From: UBA3537 sp965657165
GTDB lineage: Bacteria; Bacteroidota; Bacteroidia; Flavobacteriales; Flavobacteriaceae
Length of the DNA: 40,771 nt
Assembly (NCBI GenBank): GCA_965657165.1
Contig: CBFHNG010000009.1
Coordinates: forward strand, 1-40,771
Direction of reading: 5' to 3'
In this document: in pieces, positions 14,455 through 22,928 of the stretch
Layout: each line of letters begins with the position of its first letter
Position numbering within the stretch: position 1 is the first letter of the stretch
Notes under the pieces: model-generated
The model's database searches: none
The model's input: the letters and a program-made list of their open reading frames with translations, nothing else
Told to the model about the DNA's origin: nothing
Position numbers and translations under genes: made by a program

Positions 14455-15504
14455 ATGAAATTATCCCATTTTAACTTTGATTTACCAGAACACCTTCTAG
14501 CAGAATACCCTTCGGAGCTCAGAGATGAGGCGCGCCTAATGGTATTGAACAGAGAAAAACAAACCATTGAGCATAAATACTTTAAAGATCTTATAGACTA
14601 CTTCGATGAAGAAGATGTTATGGTTTTAAATAATACCAAAGTATTTCCAGCAAGGCTTTTTGGCAATAAAGAAAAAACAGGTGCTCGTATTGAAGTATTT
14701 TTACTAAGAGAACTAAATGCAGAACAACGTCTTTGGGATGTTTTAGTCGATCCAGCTCGAAAAATCCGTATTGGCAATAAGCTTTATTTTGGTGATGATG
14801 AGAGTTTAGTTGCAGAGGTTATTGACAATACCACATCAAGAGGAAGAACTCTTAGATTTTTATTTGATGGATCATACGAAGAATTTAGAAGAAAATTAAC
14901 GGAATTAGGTCAAACACCTCTTCCAAAATATATTCGTAGAGAAGTTGAACCAGAAGATGAAGAGCGATACCAAACAATTTACGCTAAAAATGAAGGGGCA
15001 GTAGCAGCACCAACAGCAGGTTTGCACTTTTCAAAACATTTGTTAAAACGTCTTGAAATCAAAGGAATTAATTTTGCAGAACTTACTCTTCATGTTGGAT
15101 TGGGAACTTTTAATCCTGTTGAGGTTGAAGACCTTTCTAAACATAAGATGGATAGTGAAGAAATTATCATAGATAGAAATGCTACACAAACAATCAACAC
15201 AGCTTTAAAAGAAAAACGAAGAATTTGCGCAGTAGGAACTACTGTGATGCGATCTGTAGAAAGTTCTGTGTCCTCTAGTGGAACACTTAATGAATTTAGT
15301 GGCTGGACCAATAAATTTATTTTTCCACCATATGATTTTTCAATTGCCAATTGTATGATAACTAATTTCCATACGCCAAAATCTACATTGCTTATGATGA
15401 CTTCTGCATTTGGAGGTTACGATTTTGTAATGAAAGCATACGAAGAAGCTGTAAAAGAAGAATATAAATTCTACAGTTATGGCGACGCCATGCTTATTCT
15501 TTAA
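14455..15504 (+). CDS. queA: tRNA preQ1(34) S-adenosylmethionine ribosyltransferase-isomerase
   Basis: 349 residues. It forms epoxyqueuosine at the tRNA wobble position using the ribosyl group of SAM. Family signatures: the start MKLSHFNFDLPEHLLAEYP, LNNTKVFPARLFG near 62, GAVAAPTAGLHF near 180, ELTLHVGLGTFNPV near 210 and TNFHTPKSTLLMMTSAFGG near 300. It has its own promoter and terminator and so looks monocistronic. It consumes SAM made by MetK elsewhere in the window. Confidence 0.97.
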   Translation: MKLSHFNFDLPEHLLAEYPSELRDEARLMVLNREKQTIEHKYFKDLIDYFDEEDVMVLNNTKVFPARLFGNKEKTGARIEVFLLRELNAEQRLWDVLVDPARKIRIGNKLYFGDDESLVAEVIDNTTSRGRTLRFLFDGSYEEFRRKLTELGQTPLPKYIRREVEPEDEERYQTIYAKNEGAVAAPTAGLHFSKHLLKRLEIKGINFAELTLHVGLGTFNPVEVEDLSKHKMDSEEIIIDRNATQTINTALKEKRRICAVGTTVMRSVESSVSSSGTLNEFSGWTNKFIFPPYDFSIANCMITNFHTPKSTLLMMTSAFGGYDFVMKAYEEAVKEEYKFYSYGDAMLIL

Positions 15505-15511
15505 AACATAC

Positions 15512-15535
15512 AAAGCCTCCTTAGAGGCTTTTTTT
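15512..15535 (+). terminator. Terminator of queA
   Basis: AAAGCCTC (15512-15519) pairs with GAGGCTTT (15524-15531) across a 4-nt loop, followed by a T run. It begins 7 nt after the queA stop. Confidence 0.9.
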
Positions 15536-15554
15536 ATCTTATAATTGTATTTAT

Positions 15555-16595
15555 TTGAGTCAAACTAAACAAGACATACGTGCACTTTCAAAAGAGCAAT
15601 TGATAGCTTTTTTTACTTCACATGGCGATAAAGCTTTCAGGGGGAAACAAGTCTATGAGTGGTTGTGGAAAAAAGGGGTCCATCAATTTGATGACATGAC
15701 CAATTTATCTCTTGAAACTCGACAATTATTAAACGATGCTTTTAGTATAAACCATATTGAAGTGGACACTATGCAACGAAGCTCAGATGGAACGCTAAAG
15801 AATGCCATTCTATTGCATGATGGTCTTGTTGTAGAATCTGTACTTATTCCAACTCCAAAGAGAACAACAGCTTGTGTATCTTCTCAAGTGGGATGCAGTC
15901 TAGACTGTAAATTTTGTGCGACATCTAGGTTAAAACGTATGCGTAATTTAAACCCCGACGAAATTTATGACCAAGTTGTAGCCATTGATAAACAAAGTCG
16001 TCTGTATCATGATAGAAAGCTTACTAATATTGTTTTTATGGGAATGGGTGAGCCTCTAATGAATTATAATAATGTTCTAAAAGCTATAGAAAAAATCACT
16101 TCTGATGAAGGACTTGGAATGTCTCCAAAACGTATTGTAGTATCGACTTCTGGAGTTCCAAAAATGATAAAAAAAATGGCAGAGGATGAGGTCAAATTTA
16201 ATTTAGCTGTATCATTACATTCTGCACGGGATGAGGTTCGAACTCAAATTATGCCATTTAATGAAACATTTCCCCTTAAAGATCTTCGTGAGGCTTTGCA
16301 ATTTTGGTATACCAAAACGAAACGTCAAATTACTTATGAATATGTTGTTTGGGAGGGTGTCAATGATACAGTAAAAGATATTCAAGCCCTAATTGACTTC
16401 TGCAAATTTGCACCAAGTAAAGTTAATATTATTGAATATAACCCCATTGATGATGGGGAATTTAAGCAAGCAAAATCCTCAATCATAGACCGTTATGTTT
16501 CAATGCTTGAAGCCAATAATATAACAGTAACTGTCCGAAGATCTCGAGGTAAAGACATTGACGCAGCTTGTGGTCAATTGGCTAATAAATCCTAA
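15555..16595 (+). CDS. rlmN: 23S rRNA (adenine(2503)-C(2))-methyltransferase / tRNA A37 methyltransferase
   Basis: 346 residues of a radical-SAM enzyme. The 4Fe-4S cluster motif is CSLDCKFC (CxxxCxxC, near 115-122), followed by the SAM-binding GMGEPLMNYNN. The methyl-carrying catalytic Cys is in the tail motif DIDAACGQLA. The N-terminus (RALSKEQLIAFFTSHGDKAF, then YEWLWKKG) is the accessory domain of RlmN. No ATG precedes this region in frame; the likely start is TTG at 15555, which places the N-terminus where relatives start. It lies after the queA terminator, so it needs a promoter of its own, which I could not identify. The 3' end faces the aldo/keto reductase with a 2-nt gap. Confidence 0.95.
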   Translation: MSQTKQDIRALSKEQLIAFFTSHGDKAFRGKQVYEWLWKKGVHQFDDMTNLSLETRQLLNDAFSINHIEVDTMQRSSDGTLKNAILLHDGLVVESVLIPTPKRTTACVSSQVGCSLDCKFCATSRLKRMRNLNPDEIYDQVVAIDKQSRLYHDRKLTNIVFMGMGEPLMNYNNVLKAIEKITSDEGLGMSPKRIVVSTSGVPKMIKKMAEDEVKFNLAVSLHSARDEVRTQIMPFNETFPLKDLREALQFWYTKTKRQITYEYVVWEGVNDTVKDIQALIDFCKFAPSKVNIIEYNPIDDGEFKQAKSSIIDRYVSMLEANNITVTVRRSRGKDIDAACGQLANKS

Positions 16596-16597
16596 AA

Positions 16598-17635
16598 TCA
16601 AGGCGCTGGATTTGGAATTTTTGCATGGATTTCATTGATTCTAGTCAATGTGTCTTCGCATAATTTAGTTTCTATACTATTAATATTTTCCTCAAGCTGT
16701 TCCAAATTTGTTGCTCCAATGATATTACTGGTTACAAACGGGCGTTGATTTACAAAAGCCAAGGACAGCGTTGTTAGTGAGATCCCAATGTCATTTGCTA
16801 AGTCCAAATACTGTTTTGTAGCCTCAGTTGATTGTGCACTACTGTATCGAGCAAACCTAGGAAACAATTTCAGTCGTGCATTATCAGCAGCAGTGCCTTT
16901 GATATATTTTCCAGAAAGCACCCCAAAAGCCAATGGCGAATAGGCCAATAGACCAATATTTTCACGAAGAGATATTTCTGCTAAGTCGCCTTCAAATACA
17001 CGATTCAAAAGAGAATAAGCATTTTGAATGGTGCTAATTTTGGGTAAATTATCTTTTCGAACTTCTTCAGCATAGCGCATAGTGCCCCAGCCTTTTTCGT
17101 TGGAAAGTCCATAAGCTCTAATTTTTCCTGCTTTTACAAGATTATTAAGCTCATGTAACACTTCATTGAAATTATCCAACCAAGGATCGTTTGGACTAGG
17201 TTTAAAATCTCTTACCCCAAAGGTATTGGTCTGACGTTCTGGCCAATGCAATTGGTATAAATCAATATAGTCTGTTTGTAATCTTTTGAGTTCTAGCTCA
17301 ATAGCCTCTTGGATTGATGTGCCTCCAAACCCTGTAGTTCTAATATGTGCAGTATAGTCTCCAGGACCAGCAATTTTACTTGCAAGAATTACTTTGTCTC
17401 TATTGTTACTTTTTTTTAGCCAATTTCCAATAATTTTACTTGTTTGCCCTTGCGTTTCTTTTGTAGCTGGAACAGGATACAGCTCTGCTGTATCAAAGAA
17501 ATTGACACCTCGTTCTAAAGCATAATCCATCTGACTAAATCCTTCAGCTTCTGTATTTTGGTTGCCCCAAGTCATTGTACCAAGGCAAATCTTACTTACT
17601 TTAATGTTGGTATTTGGAAGTGATGTATATTCCAT
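16598..17635 (-). CDS. Aldo/keto reductase, Tas-like
   Basis: 345 residues forming the (beta/alpha)8 barrel of the family. Catalytic positions are visible: Asp in VNFFDTAELYP with its Tyr, Lys in VILASKIAG and His in YQLHWPER. KICLGTMTWGNQN near the start and the NADP-binding tail with TSNIIGATNLEQLEENI match the Tas/YghZ branch. The physiological substrate is unknown. Its ATG overlaps the stop of the OmpA-family gene by one base (TAATG at 17633-17637), so it is the last gene of a three-gene minus-strand unit. Confidence 0.88.
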   Translation of the reverse strand: MEYTSLPNTNIKVSKICLGTMTWGNQNTEAEGFSQMDYALERGVNFFDTAELYPVPATKETQGQTSKIIGNWLKKSNNRDKVILASKIAGPGDYTAHIRTTGFGGTSIQEAIELELKRLQTDYIDLYQLHWPERQTNTFGVRDFKPSPNDPWLDNFNEVLHELNNLVKAGKIRAYGLSNEKGWGTMRYAEEVRKDNLPKISTIQNAYSLLNRVFEGDLAEISLRENIGLLAYSPLAFGVLSGKYIKGTAADNARLKLFPRFARYSSAQSTEATKQYLDLANDIGISLTTLSLAFVNQRPFVTSNIIGATNLEQLEENINSIETKLCEDTLTRINEIHAKIPNPAP

Positions 17636-18594
17636 TAATTAGTATTTAGAAGTTTAGAAATTTCATCAAGTTTTGGAGTTAAAACAACTTCAATACGTCT
17701 GTTTTTTGCTTTTCCTTCGGTTGTTTCATTTGTTGCAATTGGTGCATATTCACTGCGACCAGCAGCGGTTAAATTTTCAAGATTAATTGCATCATTTTCA
17801 CCTAAAATTGCAATAATAGAAGTTGCACGCTTAGTGGATAAATCCCAGTTTCCAGATATTTGGCCACCATTAGAAAACGGCACATTGTCGGTGTGTCCTT
17901 CAATCAAAACAGCAATGTCTGGATTTTCGCCAAGAACTTTTCCAAGTTGAACAATCGCTTTGCGTCCATCTGATCCTACAGACCAACTTCCAGATTTAAA
18001 AAGAAGTTTATTTTCCATAGACACATAAACCTTACCGTTGCGTTGTTCAACAGTAAGTCCTTTGCCTTCAAAAGCAGTAAGTGCACTAGAAATAGCATTT
18101 TTTAAATCGGTCATTGCTTGATCTTTTGCTGCTATCAATGCTTCCAATTCTGCAATACGCTGCGAACGTTCTTGCATATCTGCTTCAAGTCGCATCAACC
18201 GATCATTTTCTGCAACTAATGCTTGTTCTTTTGCCTCAAGTTGAGCAAGAAGTTCTCTGTTTTTTTGTGCATTTTCTTCTATAGACTTTGAGCTGTTTTG
18301 CTCCAATGCAGAATATGCAGCATCTAAATTATTATATTTTTTTTGAAGTGCTTCAACTTCTTGAGCCAGCTGATCGCGCTCGGATTGTACGTCATCAAAA
18401 GCTTCTTGAAGTGCCCTCAGTTGTTCTTGGAGTTCTTTTTTCTGGAGAATTTCTTGATCATTATTTCCAGACAATTCATCATAATCTGATTTTAGGGTAT
18501 TGTATTTCCCCTCTAGCTCTTTATACAACTTTGAAGATACACAAGACGTGGTTGTAAGTGCAAATACGGATAAAAGAACGAAGTGTTTAAACAT
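17635..18594 (-). CDS. OmpA-family peptidoglycan-binding lipoprotein with long coiled coil
   Basis: 319 residues. A lipoprotein signal ends TTTSC (Cys18). Residues about 22-165 are a heptad-rich coiled coil (for example LQEQLRALQEAFDDVQSERD). Residues about 190-310 are an OmpA C-terminal domain with EGHTDNVPF (Asp236), DLSTKRA (Arg256), TAAGRSEYAPIA and KAKNRRIEVVL, the residues that grip diaminopimelate in peptidoglycan. Likely role: a tether from a membrane anchor across the periplasm to the cell wall. It starts 11 nt after exonuclease III and overlaps the next gene by 1 nt. Confidence 0.9.
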   Translation of the reverse strand: MFKHFVLLSVFALTTTSCVSSKLYKELEGKYNTLKSDYDELSGNNDQEILQKKELQEQLRALQEAFDDVQSERDQLAQEVEALQKKYNNLDAAYSALEQNSSKSIEENAQKNRELLAQLEAKEQALVAENDRLMRLEADMQERSQRIAELEALIAAKDQAMTDLKNAISSALTAFEGKGLTVEQRNGKVYVSMENKLLFKSGSWSVGSDGRKAIVQLGKVLGENPDIAVLIEGHTDNVPFSNGGQISGNWDLSTKRATSIIAILGENDAINLENLTAAGRSEYAPIATNETTEGKAKNRRIEVVLTPKLDEISKLLNTN

Positions 18595-18605
18595 GATTTT
18601 TATTT

Positions 18606-19370
18606 TTATTGATTTAATTCTAATAGTACAGGACAGTGATCGCTATGTACTGCTTCTGATAGTATAACGGCTCTCTTTATATTTTCTTTTAAAGGGGTTG
18701 AAACTAATGTATAATCTAGTCGCCACCCTTTGTTATTGGCACGTGCATTAGCTCTGTAACTCCACCAACTGTATTGGTGCGGCGCTTTATTTAGATGACG
18801 AAAGGCATCAACAAATCCACTTTTTAAAAAATTACTCATCCATTCACGTTCTTCAGGCAAAAAACCTGAAACATTTTTGTTTCGAACAGGATCGTGTATG
18901 TCGATGGCCTCATGGCAAATATTATAATCGCCACAAATAATCAAATTTGGAACTTCTTTTTTTAATTCATCAATATAAGATTTAAACAAATCCATATATT
19001 CAAACTTGTGTTCCAAACGTTGAATATTAGTTCCAGATGGAAGGTACAGACTCATTACAGAAATATCAGAAAAGTCTGCACGAATGTTTCGGCCTTCAAA
19101 ATCCATGGATTCAATTCCAGTTCCAAAAACTATATTTTTGGGTTTTGTTTTGGATAAAATAGCTACACCGCTGTAGCCTTTTTTTTGAGCGCTAAACCAG
19201 TAATTATAAGGATAACCAGCAGCTTCAAATAGACTAAGATCTAGTTGATCTTCTTGGGCTTTAATTTCTTGCAAACAAATCACATCTGGGTTAGTAGCAA
19301 CTAACCATTCCAAAAACCCCTTTTTTAAAGCGGCTCGAATTCCATTAACGTTGTATGAAACAATTTTCAT
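18606..19370 (-). CDS. xth: Exodeoxyribonuclease III (AP endonuclease family)
   Basis: 254 residues, standard for ExoIII/ExoA. Motifs of the endonuclease/exonuclease/phosphatase fold: SYNVNGIRAALKKGF at the start, CLQEIKAQ (catalytic Glu), GDYNICH near 145, WSYRANARANNKGWRLDY and HSDHCPVLLEL at the end (catalytic His/Asp). It repairs abasic sites and acts as a 3'-5' exonuclease on duplex DNA. First gene of the minus-strand unit with the OmpA-family lipoprotein and the aldo/keto reductase; the functional link is not obvious. No clean TAnnTTTG promoter is visible upstream. Confidence 0.95.
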   Translation of the reverse strand: MKIVSYNVNGIRAALKKGFLEWLVATNPDVICLQEIKAQEDQLDLSLFEAAGYPYNYWFSAQKKGYSGVAILSKTKPKNIVFGTGIESMDFEGRNIRADFSDISVMSLYLPSGTNIQRLEHKFEYMDLFKSYIDELKKEVPNLIICGDYNICHEAIDIHDPVRNKNVSGFLPEEREWMSNFLKSGFVDAFRHLNKAPHQYSWWSYRANARANNKGWRLDYTLVSTPLKENIKRAVILSEAVHSDHCPVLLELNQ

Positions 19371-19490
19371 AGCCTAAATTGAATATTTTAGCTAAAATAA
19401 TTAAAGCCTTACTTTTACACTAAATAATTTTAGAGTTTTATTGAAAAGTATCAACAAAATATTTTCGCTTTTTTGTAGTTAAAACTAAGT

Positions 19491-22400
19491 ATGCACAGGT
19501 TTTTTATTTCTGTAATTTTATTTTTTTCATCTTATGTTTTGGCACAAGACTCAAAGACTTTGTACCAAACAAAAAAAATGGCGACAAATAAAACCATTGT
19601 TTTAGACAGTTTGAGTATTAATCCTTCCTATTTTAAAATTGTGGATTCCAATGGCGTTTCTGTTGATACAGCTTCTTATTTTATAGATTTTAAAAAAGGA
19701 GTTTTAAACTTTAAAAATACGCTTCCACAGACAGATTCAATTGAGGTTACTTATTTAAAATACCCTGAATTTTTAACCAAAACGTATAAGCAAATTGATA
19801 CTTCAGTTATTGTAAATTCAACGGGGACTTTGGACAAATTGTTTCAAATATCGGAATCTAACCCGATACAAGAAGTTGTTCCTTTTGATGGCCTAACAAC
19901 TTCTGGTAGTATTTCAAGAGGTGTAACTATTGGGAACAATCAAAATTCTGTTTTAAATAGTGAGTTAGATTTACAAATTAGTGGAAAAATTAGTGAAAAA
20001 GTAACACTTAGAGCATCTATTCAAGATGCCAATATTCCTCTACAACAGAGTGGTTATTCTCAACGTTTAGATGAGTTTGATCAGGTGTTTATTGAGGCTT
20101 TTACAGATCAATGGGCATTACGTGCTGGAGATATAGATCTGGAAAACTACCGCTCTTATTTTGCCGAATTTTCAAAACGAGTGCAAGGGCTTTCTGTTAG
20201 TTCTGTTTTTCAACACAATACATCAAAAACATCTGCCTATGCTTCTGGAGCATTGGTACGAGGACAGTTTATAACGAGTCAATTTACTGCCCAAGAAGGT
20301 AATCAAGGACCATATAAACTTAAAGGACCAAATAATGAGTTGTTTGTATTGGTTGTTTCTGGAAGTGAGACCGTATATGTCAATGGAATTACTTTGGAAC
20401 GTGGAGCGACTAAAGATTATATCATTGATTATAATGCTGGGGAAATCATTTTTAATCCAACATATCCTATTACTTCCGAAATGCGAATTACTGTTGATTA
20501 TCAATATAGCGAACGCAATTACACAAGATTTGTAGGCTATGCCGCCGCTGAATATGATTCAGAAAAGCTTAAATTTGGGGTATCATTTTACAATGAAAAT
20601 GATTTGAAAAATCAGCCATTACAACAAAATTTGAATGCCAATCAGGCTCAAATATTGTCCAACGCTGGAGATGACAAATCGCTTATGACTGCACCATCTG
20701 CAACCCCAGCAGAGTTTAGTGAAAATAGAATTTTATATAAGAAAGAAATTGTTAATGGCGAGGAAATTTTTGTGTTTTCTAACAATTCAGAGGACACTTT
20801 ATATCAAGTTAATTTTTTGTTTGTAGGGGAACAACAAGGAAACTATACGTTATCAAATTCAACGGCAATTTCAAATATTTACAGCTATGTGTCGCCCATT
20901 TCTGGTCAAATGCAAGGAAGTTATGCGCCAATTGTACAGCTTGTTGCACCAGTTAAACTACAACTTGCAGTATTAAACGGAGCATATATTCCAAATGAAA
21001 AAACGACTGTTGACTTTGAGTTAGCAGCAAGTCAAAATGATCTTAATACATTTTCGGGGATTTCCGATGATGACAATGATGGCTTTGCAACACGAATGGC
21101 AGTAAAACAACATATTCTTAAATCTAATAAATGGAACATTAGTATGGATTCCGAAATGGATTATATTCATAAAGATTTTAGGAATCTGCAAGGGTTATAT
21201 AATCCTGAATTTAATAGAGATTGGAATTTGGATCAACCGACAAGTAATCAAGTTGTTTCAGATTTTGGCGATCAGCTTTTTGTGAACGCTGGAGTTTCTT
21301 TTTATAATACGGATTCAAATCAAGTCAATTACAAATATCAGCATCTGAATTTTTCAAAGGAATTTAATGGAAATCGCCATATTTTAAATTCAAATATACG
21401 TCTACAGAATTTTGAGTTCAGAACAAATTCTAGTGTTCTAAATACAAACGGCGCGCAATCAAAGTCCACTTTTTTTCGTTCTTTATCTCAGCTCAAATAC
21501 GACGTTGGGGTATTTTGGCCAGGCGTTAAATTTTCTACAGAACAAAATAAAATCACTAAACTTCCATCGGAAGAATTAGACCTTCAAAGTCAAAAATTTA
21601 GTGCCTACGAAACGTTTATAGGCGTTGGAGATTCAACCAAAGTTTTTATGAAATTAGGGTACATCAAACGTCATAATGACAGTGTGCAAAATAACACTTT
21701 GAAACGAGTTAATACCTCTGACACCTACTATGCTAATACTCAAATGATTCGAAGTGAAACTTCCAATTTGAGTTTATATGCAAATTATAGAGTTTTTAAG
21801 CCTGAAGATGAAAATAAATCAATTCAAAAAATACTTAATTCAAGATTGTTTTATGATCAAAAGTTGGCCAAAAATTTAGTTCAATGGCAAACTGTTTATG
21901 AAACGAGTTCAGGGCAACTCCCCCAACAAGATTTTACTTATGTTGAAGTTGAGCCAGGCCAAGGTAGCTTTGTGTGGTTTGATTATAATGGTAATGGTAT
22001 TCAAGAACTTGAAGAATTTGAAGTTGCACAATTTCAAGATCAAGCAACGTATATTCGAGTGCTTTTGCCAAATCAAGTTTATATTCGAACACACCAGAAC
22101 CGCTTGAGTCAATCGCTTACAATTGATCCTATTCAATGGAGTGGGTCTTCTAATAAAGCTAAACGTTTTTGGTCTCATTTTTATAATCAAACCTCATTTT
22201 TAATCGATAGAAAACAAAGAAACGATGGTCAAAATATCAATTTAAATCCATTTCAATCCAACCCAGAAAATCAACTCGCATTGCAGTCCAATTTTCGAAA
22301 CCAATTGTTTTTTAATAGAGGCAAACAACACTATACAGTGTCCTATAGTTTTTCGGAAACTGAGTTGGAGAATGTTTTATCTTTTGGTTCTATTGCCCAA

Positions 22401-22925
22401 AAAAGCTATGCACATCAATTGAATTTTACGCATAAAATCCAGCAACAATGGCTTTTAAATTTTCAATTTAATTTTAATAATAACAAATCTGAAAGTGAAA
22501 ATTATTCTTCTAAAAATTTTGAATTAGATCAAATTTTGATGAACCCAAAGATTTCATATTTATTAGATGATAATAAACGTTTTGATATTTTTTATCAGTT
22601 TCAACAAAAGGACAATTTAATTAATGATAAAGAATATTTGAAACAGCATAAACTTGGAGTTTCTGCGGTCATGAATCAAAATACGAGTTCTTCTATTTCT
22701 GCAGAGTTTAACTATTTTTCAAATGCTTTTGAGGGTAATGCAAACACTCCTGTTGCCTACCAAATGATGGAAGGTCTACAGCCTGGAACAAATTTTACTT
22801 GGTCATTAATTGCCCAAAAAAAACTCACTAAGTTTTTAGATTTGAATTTGAATTATTTTGGCAGAAAAACCAAAACGAGCCGAACAATTCATACTGGATC
22901 TGTGCAATTGAAAGCTTATTTTTAA
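19491..22925 (+). CDS. Large predicted outer-membrane beta-barrel protein of unknown function
   Basis: 1144 residues with a signal peptide (MHRFFISVILFFSSYVLAQ). The first 150 residues look like beta-sandwich domains (SYFIDFKKGVLNFKNTLP and similar). A stretch near 140-215 (SRGVTIGNNQNSVLNSELDL, then LRASIQDANIPLQQSGYSQR and RAGDIDLEN) has the feel of a conserved Bacteroidota family. The remaining 700 residues show alternating polar and aromatic strands and end with VQLKAYF, a terminal Phe as in barrels handed to the BAM machinery. Another segment, FVWFDYNGNGIQELEEFEVA, resembles an acidic calcium-type loop. I do not recognise a function. It is convergent with the next gene, 3 nt apart. Confidence 0.75.
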   Translation: MHRFFISVILFFSSYVLAQDSKTLYQTKKMATNKTIVLDSLSINPSYFKIVDSNGVSVDTASYFIDFKKGVLNFKNTLPQTDSIEVTYLKYPEFLTKTYKQIDTSVIVNSTGTLDKLFQISESNPIQEVVPFDGLTTSGSISRGVTIGNNQNSVLNSELDLQISGKISEKVTLRASIQDANIPLQQSGYSQRLDEFDQVFIEAFTDQWALRAGDIDLENYRSYFAEFSKRVQGLSVSSVFQHNTSKTSAYASGALVRGQFITSQFTAQEGNQGPYKLKGPNNELFVLVVSGSETVYVNGITLERGATKDYIIDYNAGEIIFNPTYPITSEMRITVDYQYSERNYTRFVGYAAAEYDSEKLKFGVSFYNENDLKNQPLQQNLNANQAQILSNAGDDKSLMTAPSATPAEFSENRILYKKEIVNGEEIFVFSNNSEDTLYQVNFLFVGEQQGNYTLSNSTAISNIYSYVSPISGQMQGSYAPIVQLVAPVKLQLAVLNGAYIPNEKTTVDFELAASQNDLNTFSGISDDDNDGFATRMAVKQHILKSNKWNISMDSEMDYIHKDFRNLQGLYNPEFNRDWNLDQPTSNQVVSDFGDQLFVNAGVSFYNTDSNQVNYKYQHLNFSKEFNGNRHILNSNIRLQNFEFRTNSSVLNTNGAQSKSTFFRSLSQLKYDVGVFWPGVKFSTEQNKITKLPSEELDLQSQKFSAYETFIGVGDSTKVFMKLGYIKRHNDSVQNNTLKRVNTSDTYYANTQMIRSETSNLSLYANYRVFKPEDENKSIQKILNSRLFYDQKLAKNLVQWQTVYETSSGQLPQQDFTYVEVEPGQGSFVWFDYNGNGIQELEEFEVAQFQDQATYIRVLLPNQVYIRTHQNRLSQSLTIDPIQWSGSSNKAKRFWSHFYNQTSFLIDRKQRNDGQNINLNPFQSNPENQLALQSNFRNQLFFNRGKQHYTVSYSFSETELENVLSFGSIAQKSYAHQLNFTHKIQQQWLLNFQFNFNNNKSESENYSSKNFELDQILMNPKISYLLDDNKRFDIFYQFQQKDNLINDKEYLKQHKLGVSAVMNQNTSSSISAEFNYFSNAFEGNANTPVAYQMMEGLQPGTNFTWSLIAQKKLTKFLDLNLNYFGRKTKTSRTIHTGSVQLKAYF

Positions 22926-22928
22926 TTT

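Noticed and set aside
20223..22190. Several ORFs in other frames within the large outer-membrane protein gene
   Set aside because: Composition follows from the main frame; no starts, signals or families support them.
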